Shown piece after piece: positions 7,820-16,420 of a stretch of DNA of 29,021 nucleotides. A program made the position numbers and the translations under genes. Position 1 is the first letter of the stretch. Each line of letters opens with the position of its first letter. Origin of the DNA: Ochromonadaceae sp. CCMP2298. Taxonomy: Eukaryota; Sar; Synurophyceae; Ochromonadales; Ochromonadaceae. The notes beneath the pieces are model-generated. The model had not been told where the DNA came from. It saw only the letters and a program-made list of their open reading frames with translations, and searched no databases. The DNA is taken from positions 1 to 29,021 of the forward strand of contig MU633689.1 of NCBI GenBank assembly GCA_026770595.1. The letters run 5' to 3'.

Positions 7820-10049
7820 ATGAGCAAGCCGTGCGACCTGCCCGCGCTTCTCAGACAGATGTACACGTAAGCCTCGGCCCTGTAATTTCCCAAACGCAAT
7901 CCGCTGACTCGATAATTGGCTCATCCACTTAATTTGTTGCTCACGTCCGATCCCCCCGACACCCATCCCACAGAGAGAATAATCGGTTCGACCTGGGGCC
8001 TCCTGGGAAGGTGTTGAAGGAGCTGGAGGGCCTGGTGCTGGTGCTGAGTGATATGGAGATAAGCGACGAGGACGTGCCGGTGCTGTGTAGGTTCCTCAAC
8101 CACCCCATGGTGAGTGAGCAGAGAGCCTAGAGTGTAGAGCCTAGAGCAGAGATTGTAGAGCAGAGAGTAGTAGAGCGCAGAGCCTAGAGCAGAGAGTGTA
8201 GAGCAGTGTAGAGCTGAGTGTCTGCCTTCGGTTCCCGGCGTGATTGTCAAGCACCACTATCCTCTGCCCTCTGCAGTCTGCCCTGTGCCCTGTATCACTC
8301 CTCTCTGCCCTGTATCTGCTCACTCCTCCCCAACCCCCCCCTCCCACCCCTACCCCTCTCCCACCCCCACCACCCCCTCGCCCACTACCACCCCCAGACC
8401 TGCAAGAAAATCCGGCGCGTCACCGTCGACCGCTCCTCCGGCCGCAAGGTCTCAACGCGCCGCAGAGAGTCCTCCCTCACCTCCCAGGGCTGCAAGCTGC
8501 TCAGAGAGCTGTGCCGCTTCCTCACCCGCGCAGAGGCTGTGGAGATGGTCACATTCGAGTCGATCGACATACCCCGTAAGGAGCTAGCGATGCTCGGGAA
8601 GGCGCTGATCTCGTCACCGAGTGAGATTAGGTGGCTGGGGTTTAGGGACTGTGATATCGGGGGGGACAGGGGGCTGCAGGTGCTGACGCACTACCTGGGC
8701 CAGATGCAGCTGCAGGTGTTGGCGCTGGAGCAGTGCGAGCTGACGGACGACAGTCTTGTGTACATCACGTCCATACTGAGGGTAGGCACATAGCTCACAC
8801 ACTATAGCTCACACACTATAGCTCACACACAATAATACACGTCGCCTTGCCTGCTCGTCCCACTGACCGCATCCGACTACACTTTATCCGATTCAGGCTC
8901 AGCAGAACAACCTCGACTCTCTCTACTGGAACGCCACCCTCAGAGTAGACCCCAGCAGGCGCCGCGCCCTGTGGAACGCCTCGGAGATCGATGCCGTCTA
9001 CCGCTGCGGCCTGGTGGCCCTCTCCTTGTATGGGAATCACATAGAGGGCAGGGATATGTACCAGCTAACGAGGGTGCTTAGGCACAACCACTGGCTGCTG
9101 GGTGAGAGGGGAGTTGGGGGGGGCGGGGGACGGGGGGGGGGGGGGGGGGGGGGGGGGGCGGCATATCATACTCATATATCACACTGATACCCATACTCAT
9201 ATATTTAACTCATATTAACTATACCCCCCCCCCCCACCCCCTCACGCAGGCGTCAACCTCGCCTCCAACTGCATCGAGGCCGAGGGCCTGGCCCTGCTCG
9301 TGCAGGAGATGCGCAACAACTCCGTGATGCAGGCCATGCTGCTAAGGGACAACCCAGGCTCAGAGCTGGACCTTTCTGTCGACCTGCAAGCCGTCCTGGG
9401 CCGCAACACTATCGACCCAGACTCCCCAGACTCCCTATATGGCCCCCCCGACGCTCCTGACGCCGAAGCTCTCGAGACCGATGGCCCGGGGCCGACCGCG
9501 GGAGCAGGCGTAGGCGCGGGCGCGGGGCACCTAAGGTCAGGCGCGCGCCGGCTGGAGCTGCAGCCCCCCCTGATCGCGTCTCTGCTGCGCACGTGGTGCG
9601 AGCTGCAGCGCGGAGAAGCGCAGGACCTGCCCGCCCCGGGCGTGTTCGCCTACAGCGAGGTGGAGACGATGAACAGCTCCTCGGCGTCCGCCAGGTCGCT
9701 CAAGGCTCTGAACCAGTCCCAGTCCCAGTCCCTGAACCGCTCTCACTCGGGGTCCAGGTCCCAGACCAGGTCCCAGTTACAACCTGCGTGGGGGTCCCAG
9801 GTAAAGCCCCCTCCAAAGACAGGCGGGGGCGCGGGAGGGGGGGGGGCGGGGGGCGCGGGGAAGTCGGGGTGGGTGTCGAAGCAGTCTCCGAGGGGCCACT
9901 CGGGCAGACGCAGCGCCAGGGCGGTCGCACAGGTGGCGAGCAAGGTTCCCAGGGGATACAGCGTGATGCACGCCCTGGCGCCCCCCGCACCCCCCTCTGT
10001 GCCTACTGGCGCTAGCTATATGGCAGATGAGGGTATGGGTATGGGTATA

Positions 10050-10129
<80 letters not shown>

Positions 10130-11954
10130 GGATATGTGGGCGGGTATGGGTATGGGTGTGGAGGGGGAGTATGTGTCCAGGTACCAACTCGGGGAGGCTC
10201 TGTCAGCAGCTAGGGCCAGCGCACATAGAGAGTCTCTGGGCGAATCTGTCCAGTTGTCAGTTGACTCGCGGGGTGACATGGACACGGGTACGGGTATGGG
10301 TATGGGTACGGGTATGGGCATGGGCAGGGACGAGGATGCAGCGGACTATGGGCGGGGGGTGGGTATGGGATGGGGCGGTGGTAACGTCGCGGTTGGTGGG
10401 GCTGGCGGGGGCAGTGGGGCTGGTGGGGGCAGTGGGGGCAGTGGGGGGGGGGGCGAAGCGGACGTACTGGATCGCGCCATTCCCACGGGATCGCCGCTGC
10501 AGGCCAAGGGGAAGGGCTGGGGCGATTGGGGGCTGGAGGGACAGGGACAGGAGCAGGGACTGGGGCAGGGGGGTCGGCCACCCAGCCGCATCAGTCTCAG
10601 GCCCAGGGGGGCATTGTTCGGGCAGAGCCAGGGCCAGAGCCAGAGCCGCTCGCCGGAGGTGTTCGCAGAGGGACCGGGACCAGGTATGGGGCAGGGGCTG
10701 GGGCGTCCGCAGAGCGCTCCGGCGGGGGGCAGGCTCGCGCACACTGGGTCCTTCGGGGGAGCGGACAGTGGGGGCAGAAGCAACGGCCACAGTAACGGCC
10801 ACAGTAACGGCCACAGTAACGGCAAGAGTAACGGCTTCGTACCGCGAATGCACATAGTTTCACGGAGTCCCCAGAGTCCCCAGGGTCCCCGCCGCCATCC
10901 CAGCCCCCAGCAGGTGCCTTCGTATATGCGTGCGTCTGGGGGGATCTCCAAGGGCCGCAGCAGCACGCCGCCATTCTACGCAGGGGGGGTGCCCTCCAGC
11001 CCGCCCGCCCGCACAGCAGGCACAAGTGCAGGCACAGGCGCAGGCAGGGCGAAATCTGCCCACTCACCCGCCCTGTATGCATCCCAGTCCCAGCATCAGG
11101 CCCAGTCCCAGCCCCGGGCGCGGGCGCGGGCCCAATCCCTGTCTCAGTCGCACTCACAGCCCCGCGCCCAGACCTCTGTGCGCCGCCGCAGCGCCCCCGA
11201 CACGCGCAGGAGTGGGAGTGGGGGCCGGGCTGGGGGGGTCGGCCGGGGCAGGGAGCCTGCGACGGCCACGGCGTCTCTGCTGCTGGGCCACTCCTCGAAG
11301 GCCACGCGTATGCGCCAGGCCTCCCAGAGGAGGGGGGAGACAGGGACGGCTGAGCCGGGTTACGGACAGGGGCTGGAGGTGAGGGGGCAGGGGGTGGGGG
11401 GGCCTGAGCGTGCTCGGCTGCTCAGCGACCTGTCCAGCACAGTCCTGACCGCCACGAAGAACCTGGAGGCGGTCTCTGGCAAGCTGAAGGAGGTGGTGGA
11501 GACGCTGTCTAGCTCTATGGAGCTCAGTCTGTCCATGCATAGGGACATGCTCACCCAAACCCCCCACTCCAACACCACACCCTACAACAACACACCCTAC
11601 ACCAACACACCCTACACCAACACACCCTACACCAACACACCCTACACCTCCCACCCCTACACTGCCTCGCCCGCCTCCGCCTCCCAGCGCATGGGCATGG
11701 GTGGGGGCATGGGTGGGGGCATGGGTGGGGGCATGGGTGGGGGCATGGGTGGGGGCATGGGCATTGACGTATCAGGCGTCGCCTCTGCAACCACCACCCC
11801 CGCCGCACGCGCCCACTCTCCCTCCCCGGGGCTGGGGGCAAGCGAGGCATATGGGGCGTATGGGGAGGATGACGCGTACCCTGAGATGTCGGAGTATCTG
11901 ACTCAGCTGATAAAGACACGCATGCAGGCGAAGCTGCGCTCCTTGCTGGAGTAG
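7820..11954 (+). CDS. CEP78-like leucine-rich repeat protein with an expanded low-complexity C-terminus
   Basis: Exons 7820-7866, 7974-8109, 8398-8781, 8897-9101 and 9250-11954 join in frame (all GT-AG) to 1158 residues. Ribonuclease-inhibitor-type LRRs lie at about 120-300: for example LGFRDCDIGGDRGLQVL, LALEQCELTDDSLVYI, LSLYGNHIEGRDM and VNLASNCIEAEGLALL. Between two repeats sits an insert (WNATLR...) placed like the 'WAESLRYRRP' insert of centrosomal protein CEP78. From about 310 the protein is disordered, with a (GM)n run near 518-551, Gln/Ser/Arg-rich parts, SNGH repeats, NTPYT repeats and MGGG repeats. A predicted coiled coil lies at about 979-1025 (LLSDLSSTVLTATKNLEAV onward). CEP78 is a ciliary/centriolar protein with N-terminal LRRs and a C-terminal coiled coil; this copy is much longer. 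The next gene is CFAP20, consistent with a cilium role. Any other LRR protein remains possible. Confidence 0.6.
8112..8218 (+). repeat. Purine-rich minisatellite in intron 2 of the CEP78-like gene
   Basis: Variable repeats of AGAGCCTAGAG / GTAGAGCAGAGA occupy the first half of the intron 8110-8397. The second half is pyrimidine-rich (CTCTGCCCTGT-like units), so the two halves are partly complementary. Confidence 0.75.
9132..9235 (+). repeat. G27 run and facing C12 run in intron 4 of the CEP78-like gene
   Basis: A run of 27 G at 9132-9158 near the donor is followed by a run of 12 C at 9224-9235 just before the acceptor (CGCAG, 9245-9249). An AT-rich segment with CATATCA/ACTCATATAT-like units lies between. 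Homopolymer lengths may be inexact in any assembly. Confidence 0.9.
10031..10130 (+). repeat. (GGTATG)n coding hexanucleotide repeat
   Basis: About 16 copies of GGTATG, nearly all exact, encode a Gly-Met dipeptide run inside the CEP78-like protein. Shorter versions recur at 10143-10160 and 10287-10324. Confidence 0.95.
10783..10836 (+). repeat. 12-bp coding repeat (Ser-Asn-Gly-His)
   Basis: Four to five tandem copies of GGCCACAGTAAC or close variants encode SNGH/SNGK units in the disordered part of the CEP78-like protein. Confidence 0.9.
11578..11760 (+). repeat. Two coding minisatellites: 15-bp (NTPYT) then 12-bp (MGGG)
   Basis: ACACCCTACACCAAC units at about 11578-11650 encode NTPYT repeats. 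GGTGGGGGCATG units at about 11697-11760 encode MGGG repeats. Both lie near the C-terminus of the CEP78-like protein and keep the frame because unit lengths are multiples of three. Confidence 0.92.
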
Positions 11955-12819
11955 GGGCAGCGGGGGCAGCGGGGGGAGCGGGGGGAGGGGCGAAAGGCAG
12001 GCAGGAGGGTGAGCAGTTGGCGCAGGACGAAGGGCGCAGAGCAGGAGACGGAGAGTGGAGGGCGGAGAGCGGAGGGCGCAGAGCGGAGGGCGGAGAGCGG
12101 AGGGCGCAGAGCGGAGGGCGCAGAGCGGAGGGCGCAGAGCGGAGGGCGCAGAGCGGAGGGCGCAGAGCGGAGGGCGCAGAGCGGAGGGCGGAGAGGGGTG
12201 CAAGTCGGGGGGCGTAGGACTGAGCGGCAGCAAGATACTTCGAACTCTCACAGCAAAACAGAACAGCACAACGTATAATCTCGGGACGGCAGCGTTCCAG
12301 GAAGAGTTTGGGTCCCATTCTGTGGGGACCCGTGGTCAGGGCGAGGGAGCAGGGGATTAGGGGTACTGGGGAACTATGGGTATAATCACCAGGGTGTGGG
12401 TGGGGGTGCCGCGATCCCAGGCATACACGGGGCAGTGGGCAGATACGGGGCACGACGGGGAAAAGGGGTAGGGGAAGAATGGGGGAAGGGGGAAGGGGGG
12501 AAGGGGAACAGGAGGAAAGGGGAAGAAGTAGCGAAGGGGAAAAGGAGGACAAAGTATTTAACGGAGGGCTGAAGGCAGAGGCAGTATAAGTTAGGATATA
12601 AGGGTATGGGTATCAGGATACAAGTGTATTCGCCTAAAATGTATTTTCGAAAAATCGATTTCGTGAGCCGCGGGCCTCCTCAGCTTTTGTTAAGTTGCCT
12701 GCGAATACCCACAGGATATTTTGTTTTGGATTAATACCACTTAATTTGTATTCACCCCCTACCCACTAAACCACACCCGCCCAACCCCTAACCCCCATTC
12801 CCCAGTCCGCGCGCCCAGC
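11955..12819. other. Convergent intergenic region between the CEP78-like gene and CFAP20
   Basis: No gene is visible. It holds the 3' ends of both flanking genes, a 14-bp minisatellite at 12056-12194, a purine-rich stretch at about 12450-12560, and a short inverted repeat GTATTCGC (12626-12633) / GCGAATAC (12701-12708). No AATAAA signal is seen. Confidence 0.6.
12056..12194. repeat. 14-bp minisatellite
   Basis: About ten tandem units of GCGGAGGGCGCAGA, some with GGAGA in place of GCAGA. Because 14 is not a multiple of three it is open in all three frames, which creates spurious reading frames. Confidence 0.95.
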
Positions 12820-13585
12820 TCATGCCTCGCCCATGTTGTTCTGCTGCTGGGTGATGGGCAGGAAGAGCTTGAACTCTGGCGGGAGCTCCTCCTCCGAGTA
12901 GAGGCGGTCGGAGAAGTAGATGCGCCGGATGCGGCAGTTGGCGTGGATCTGCACCCGCAGCGTCTCGATGTAGTTCGTCCCGTACGCGCGGCGGGTGAAG
13001 TCCGACAGGTTGAACTGGATCTGGTTCCAGCCCTCGTCCAGGCGCATGGGCATGGTGCAGATGAAGGGCTTCACGCGCGTGGTGGACTGGTAGTTGGAGG
13101 CGCGGAAGCGCCTGCGCACGTTCTTGTCGTCCAGCACCATCACCTCGAAGGTGAAGTACTTGCGCAGCTGTGGGGGGGTGGTGAGGGATGAGAGATGAGG
13201 GATGGAGGGTGGGATGTGGGCATTTTCTTGGACGCGAGAGGTGGGCGTAAAGTGCGCACGGGGCCTTACGTTTTTGATGATCATGACCAGGAATGGCAGC
13301 TTGATGCCGAGCGTCTTCTTGGGGTCAGCGGGGCACTGGATGAAAGTGGTGCTGACGTTTGTGCCCATGATCTCCAGCACGGAGGACTGGATATCGGGGT
13401 CCGTGATGCGCTTGATGTGTCCGTTTCTGACCTTCTTGTCCCATATTTGCAAAGGCTTGCTCCTGGCAAGGGGTGGCGAATAGCGCGTAAAATTAGGCGG
13501 GAAGGAGCGATCAAACACAATGCCGAGCTTACCCGATGGAATATAGGATGGACAGAAATCCAGACTGGTAGGTGTTGCGAAACAT
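12820..13585 (-). CDS. CFAP20: CFAP20 (BUG22/GTL3), cilia- and flagella-associated protein
   Basis: Exons, in coding order, 13585-13533, 13462-13270 and 13167-12820 join in frame (GT-AG) to 197 residues, against about 193 in animals. Exon 1 encodes [18 protein letters not shown] and joins to [19 protein letters not shown], an almost exact match to the family. Later blocks [56 protein letters not shown] and [19 protein letters not shown] are equally conserved. CFAP20 is known as an inner-junction protein of axonemal doublet microtubules and basal bodies, needed for normal ciliary beating. The short exon 1 is easily missed, since the frame stays open upstream of exon 2 and offers a false start at 13518. 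It is divergent from PRP38 (604 bases between starts), with a foldback element between them. Confidence 0.98.
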
Positions 13586-13778
13586 GGCTACCGCGTCGGT
13601 CGAGACTCCTCTCCTCAACTAAACGGGTAGCGTCAATCGAGACCCACAAGTGCAACGAGACCAGTTGCCTCCTCACGCTGCGCGCCAGAGAGTGCCTCTC
13701 AAAATGATTGCTCAGTTGAGAGAGAGGGCTGGATGTTGTGGAAGAAAAAGCACCTGGAGCACGGAGTCCGTGAGAAAA

Positions 13779-14011
13779 GCGGCTCCTCAAAAAACGGTTT
13801 CGACCAGCCTCAGAGGCACAGGGTTAATTTGTCACAGCCAAAAGCGCCTAAATGAGAGAAATTTTGATACAAAAAAATCCACCACCAGAATTCGAAGTCG
13901 AATCGAGGATAATTCGAAGAAAATTCTCGTCGCGAAGACCGAATTTTGTGCAAAATATCTCTCATTTAGGCGAAAAAACAAATAACCCTTTTCCTCTGAG
14001 GCTACCGCTCA
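13779..14011. mobile_element. Foldback/MITE-like element, copy 2
   Basis: The core 13840-13972 is nearly identical to 118-250 of copy 1. Outer arms CCTCAGAGG (13808-13816) and CCTCTGAGG (13993-14001) are exact complements, followed inward by CAGGGTTA / TAACCCTTT. The left arm extends outward through GGTTTCGACCAG and CAAAAAAC, matching the right arm of copy 1 inverted. The right arm lacks about 17 bases of that extension and then rejoins copy 1 at CTACCGCTCA. It occupies the middle of the divergent CFAP20/PRP38 promoter region. Confidence 0.82.
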
Positions 14012-14189
14012 TCATCATCAGCAGCAGGTGAAAGACAGGAGTGCAGATGGTGGCCCTCGGGAATCTATCACTCTCTGTTCAACAGATCAGAAGATTCAAC
14101 AGTTTCACCAGTACAGCCTTGCTCATCGAGCACCGATCGGCTCAGAGAAAGCGGGTGCAACCGGGCGTTGAATATTGAGTACTGGGACC

Positions 14190-16016
14190 ATGGCGAACGC
14201 AACCGTGCCCCTGGCGATGGCGGTGCACGGCACAGATCCGCAGTACCTGATCGAGAAGATCACTCGCCAGAAAATCTACAACTGTTTCTTCTGGAAGGAG
14301 CAGTGCTTCGGTCTCACAGCGGAGACAATTCTGGACAAGGCTGTGTCGCTGAAGTACTGCGGGGGTATATACGGCGGAAACCTCAAGCCCACGAACTTCC
14401 TCTGCCTGGTGCTGAAGCTGCTGCAGCTGCAGCCGGAGATGGAGATCGTGCTGGAGTTTATCAATAACGAGGACTTCAAGTATCTGCGCGCAATTGGCGC
14501 CTTCTACCTGCGTCTGACTGGCAAAAGCGACATTATCCACGAGCATCTGGAGCCGCTGCTGACCGACTACCGCAAGCTCGCCTACCGCGGCATCGGCGGC
14601 TGGCAGGTGATGTACATGGACCAGTTCATAGACAGCCTGCTGAAGGAGGAGCAGGTGTGCGACATGGCATTGCCGCACTTGGTGAAGCGGCTGAAGCTGG
14701 AGCAGCTGGGCACATTGGAGCCCAGGGTCAGCTTGCTGGACGACGAGATCGCGGCGGGATCGGATGATTCAGAGGAGGAGGAGGAGGAGGAGGAGGAGGA
14801 GCAGGGGGAGGCGGAGAGCAAGAAAGAGGAGGAGGAGGAGGAGGTGGAGAAGGTGCGCAGGGAGGCGATCCGCAGCTATGCCTCTGCGCAGGCGGAGGCT
14901 CCTGGCGGGGGCAAGGGGGGAGAAGGAAGAGAGGGAGGAGAAGGAGGAGAAGGAGGAAACGGGGGCGACAGGGGCAACGGGGGCGACAAAGAGGCACGAG
15001 AGAAGCGAGGGGACGGAGAGGAGCGCAGCGGCGACCGTGATAATAAGACAAGTGGGGACGACCGGCGACGGGACGACCGGCGACGGGACGACAGAGACCA
15101 GGGCAGGCGGGATCGCAGCCGCAGCGAGGACAGGCGGCGCACTAGTCGACGCAGCCGCAGCCGCAGTGATGACAGGGACAGGGAGAGGGACAGGGACAGG
15201 GACAGAGGGAGGGATGGAAGGGATAGAGATGGGCACAGGAGCAGCCGGGATGACAGGCGTGATAGGGACAGAGGCCGCAGTGGCAGCAGAGACAGGCACG
15301 ACCCTCGGCGTGACAGGGATGGGGATAGAGATCGGAACAGAGACAGAGGCGACAAATACAAAGACAGAGATGGAGGGCGTGATAGAGATCGTGATAGGGA
15401 TAGGGACAGAGATAGGGACAGAGATAGGGACAGGGACAGAGATAGGGACAGGGATAGGGACAGGGATAGGGACAGAAAAAGTGACAAGGACAGACACAGG
15501 AAAAGTGACAATGACAGAGACACGGATAGGGACAGGGATAGGGACAGAGACACAGATAGGGACAGAGACAGGGATAGGGATAGGGACAGAGACACAGATA
15601 GGGACAGAGACAGAGACAGAGACAGAGACCCCCCTCAAAAGCGTGGCCGCAGTGGCAGCCGCAGCCCCAGCGGGGGCAGGGGCCGCGAATCGCGTAACGA
15701 CGAGCGCGCTTCTGGCAAATCCGCCCGCAGAGATGACCGGGACGAGGAGTCCGCCCCCGCCCCCGCCCCAGAGCCCCCCAAGGCCTCTAAGTTCGACAAA
15801 ATGTTCGGCAAGAAAAAGGACAAAATCGCGGTGGGCAAGGCCGGCAGAGCCCTCTCCCTCGCGGGGGTGGTGGCGGGGGCCGGGGCGGGCGCGCGCAAGG
15901 GGGGCAAGGAGGTGATCAACAGCAAGGGCGAGAAGGTGTACATAACGGCGGCCGAGGGGACTGTGGACTACTGGAACCAGATGCGCGAGGCCCTGGGGCT
16001 CAGCAAGCTGCGGTGA
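14190..16016 (+). CDS. PRPF38A: Pre-mRNA-splicing factor PRP38 (PRPF38A type)
   Basis: Intronless, 608 residues. ATG 14190 is in ACCATGG context and gives MANATV, like the family's MANRTV. Residues 1-180 are the PRP38 domain: VHGTDPQYLIEKI, YGGNLKPTNFLCLVLKLLQ, EFINNEDFKYLRAIGAFYLR, DYRKLAYRG and LEPRVSLLDDEI. PRP38 is a component of the U4/U6.U5 tri-snRNP and spliceosomal B complex, needed for activation. Then come a Glu-rich run (about 192-225), a mixed Gly/Glu region, and an Arg-Asp dipeptide tract (about 327-485), instead of the Arg-Ser tail common in animals. The end is unusual: about 70 ordered-looking residues from SKFDKMFGKKK to YWNQMREALGLSKLR. Animal PRPF38A is about 310 residues, so this is twice as long. 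Its 3' end converges on plastid SRP54 (129 bases apart). Confidence 0.95.
   Translation: MANATVPLAMAVHGTDPQYLIEKITRQKIYNCFFWKEQCFGLTAETILDKAVSLKYCGGIYGGNLKPTNFLCLVLKLLQLQPEMEIVLEFINNEDFKYLRAIGAFYLRLTGKSDIIHEHLEPLLTDYRKLAYRGIGGWQVMYMDQFIDSLLKEEQVCDMALPHLVKRLKLEQLGTLEPRVSLLDDEIAAGSDDSEEEEEEEEEEQGEAESKKEEEEEEVEKVRREAIRSYASAQAEAPGGGKGGEGREGGEGGEGGNGGDRGNGGDKEAREKRGDGEERSGDRDNKTSGDDRRRDDRRRDDRDQGRRDRSRSEDRRRTSRRSRSRSDDRDRERDRDRDRGRDGRDRDGHRSSRDDRRDRDRGRSGSRDRHDPRRDRDGDRDRNRDRGDKYKDRDGGRDRDRDRDRDRDRDRDRDRDRDRDRDRDRDRDRKSDKDRHRKSDNDRDTDRDRDRDRDTDRDRDRDRDRDRDTDRDRDRDRDRDPPQKRGRSGSRSPSGGRGRESRNDERASGKSARRDDRDEESAPAPAPEPPKASKFDKMFGKKKDKIAVGKAGRALSLAGVVAGAGAGARKGGKEVINSKGEKVYITAAEGTVDYWNQMREALGLSKLR
15170..15630 (+). 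repeat. (GAYAGR)n hexanucleotide repeat encoding Arg-Asp dipeptides
   Basis: Long runs of GACAGG, GATAGG and GACAGA units in frame within PRP38. The purine bias leaves the other strand open too, so large antisense frames here are artefacts. Confidence 0.93.
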
Positions 16017-16145
16017 CCGACTGTGACCATGTGACCGTGGTGTCTGCTGCTTACGCCGTATCTGCTTTAAAAGCTTATAATATATCAACACACCTTTTGC
16101 ACAACCCTCCGGTCTAATTTTTTTCCACCCCAGTCCCAACTACCT

Positions 16146-16364
16146 CTATCCGCCAAACCCCCCGCCCCCGCCGCGGGAGGGCTTGATCTTCCTATTCTTC
16201 TTGGCCTCCGCGGCCCTGGCGGCCTGCGTGACCATGGGGGCGTTGGGGTCCCCGTTGGAGGCGTCCATGTCCATGCCCTTGAGGTTCTTAGACATCATGC
16301 GGCGCATGTTCTGAAACTCCGCTATGAAGTTGTCGATCTGCGTGCGTGTGCGTGGGAGAGGGGT

Positions 16365-16420
<56 letters not shown>

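Noticed and set aside
7487-7966. 159-residue minus-strand open frame
   Set aside because: It starts within the inverted-repeat element and overlaps the first exon of the LRR gene; no recognisable domain.
12056-12194. Possible CRISPR-like array
   Set aside because: Units are head-to-tail without unique spacers; this is a eukaryotic minisatellite.
12009-12360. Three overlapping Arg/Glu/Gly/Ala-rich plus-strand frames
   Set aside because: A 14-bp minisatellite is open in all three frames; no start context or non-repeat domain supports a gene.
12626-12708. GTATTCGC...GCGAATAC inverted repeat as a possible tRNA or small RNA gene
   Set aside because: Eight-base arms with no cloverleaf, no box A/B pattern and no T-run terminator.
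14769-16139. 456-residue minus-strand open frame rich in Val/Ser/Pro
   Set aside because: It is the antisense shadow of the PRP38 RD-repeat region; hexanucleotide repeats keep the opposite strand open.
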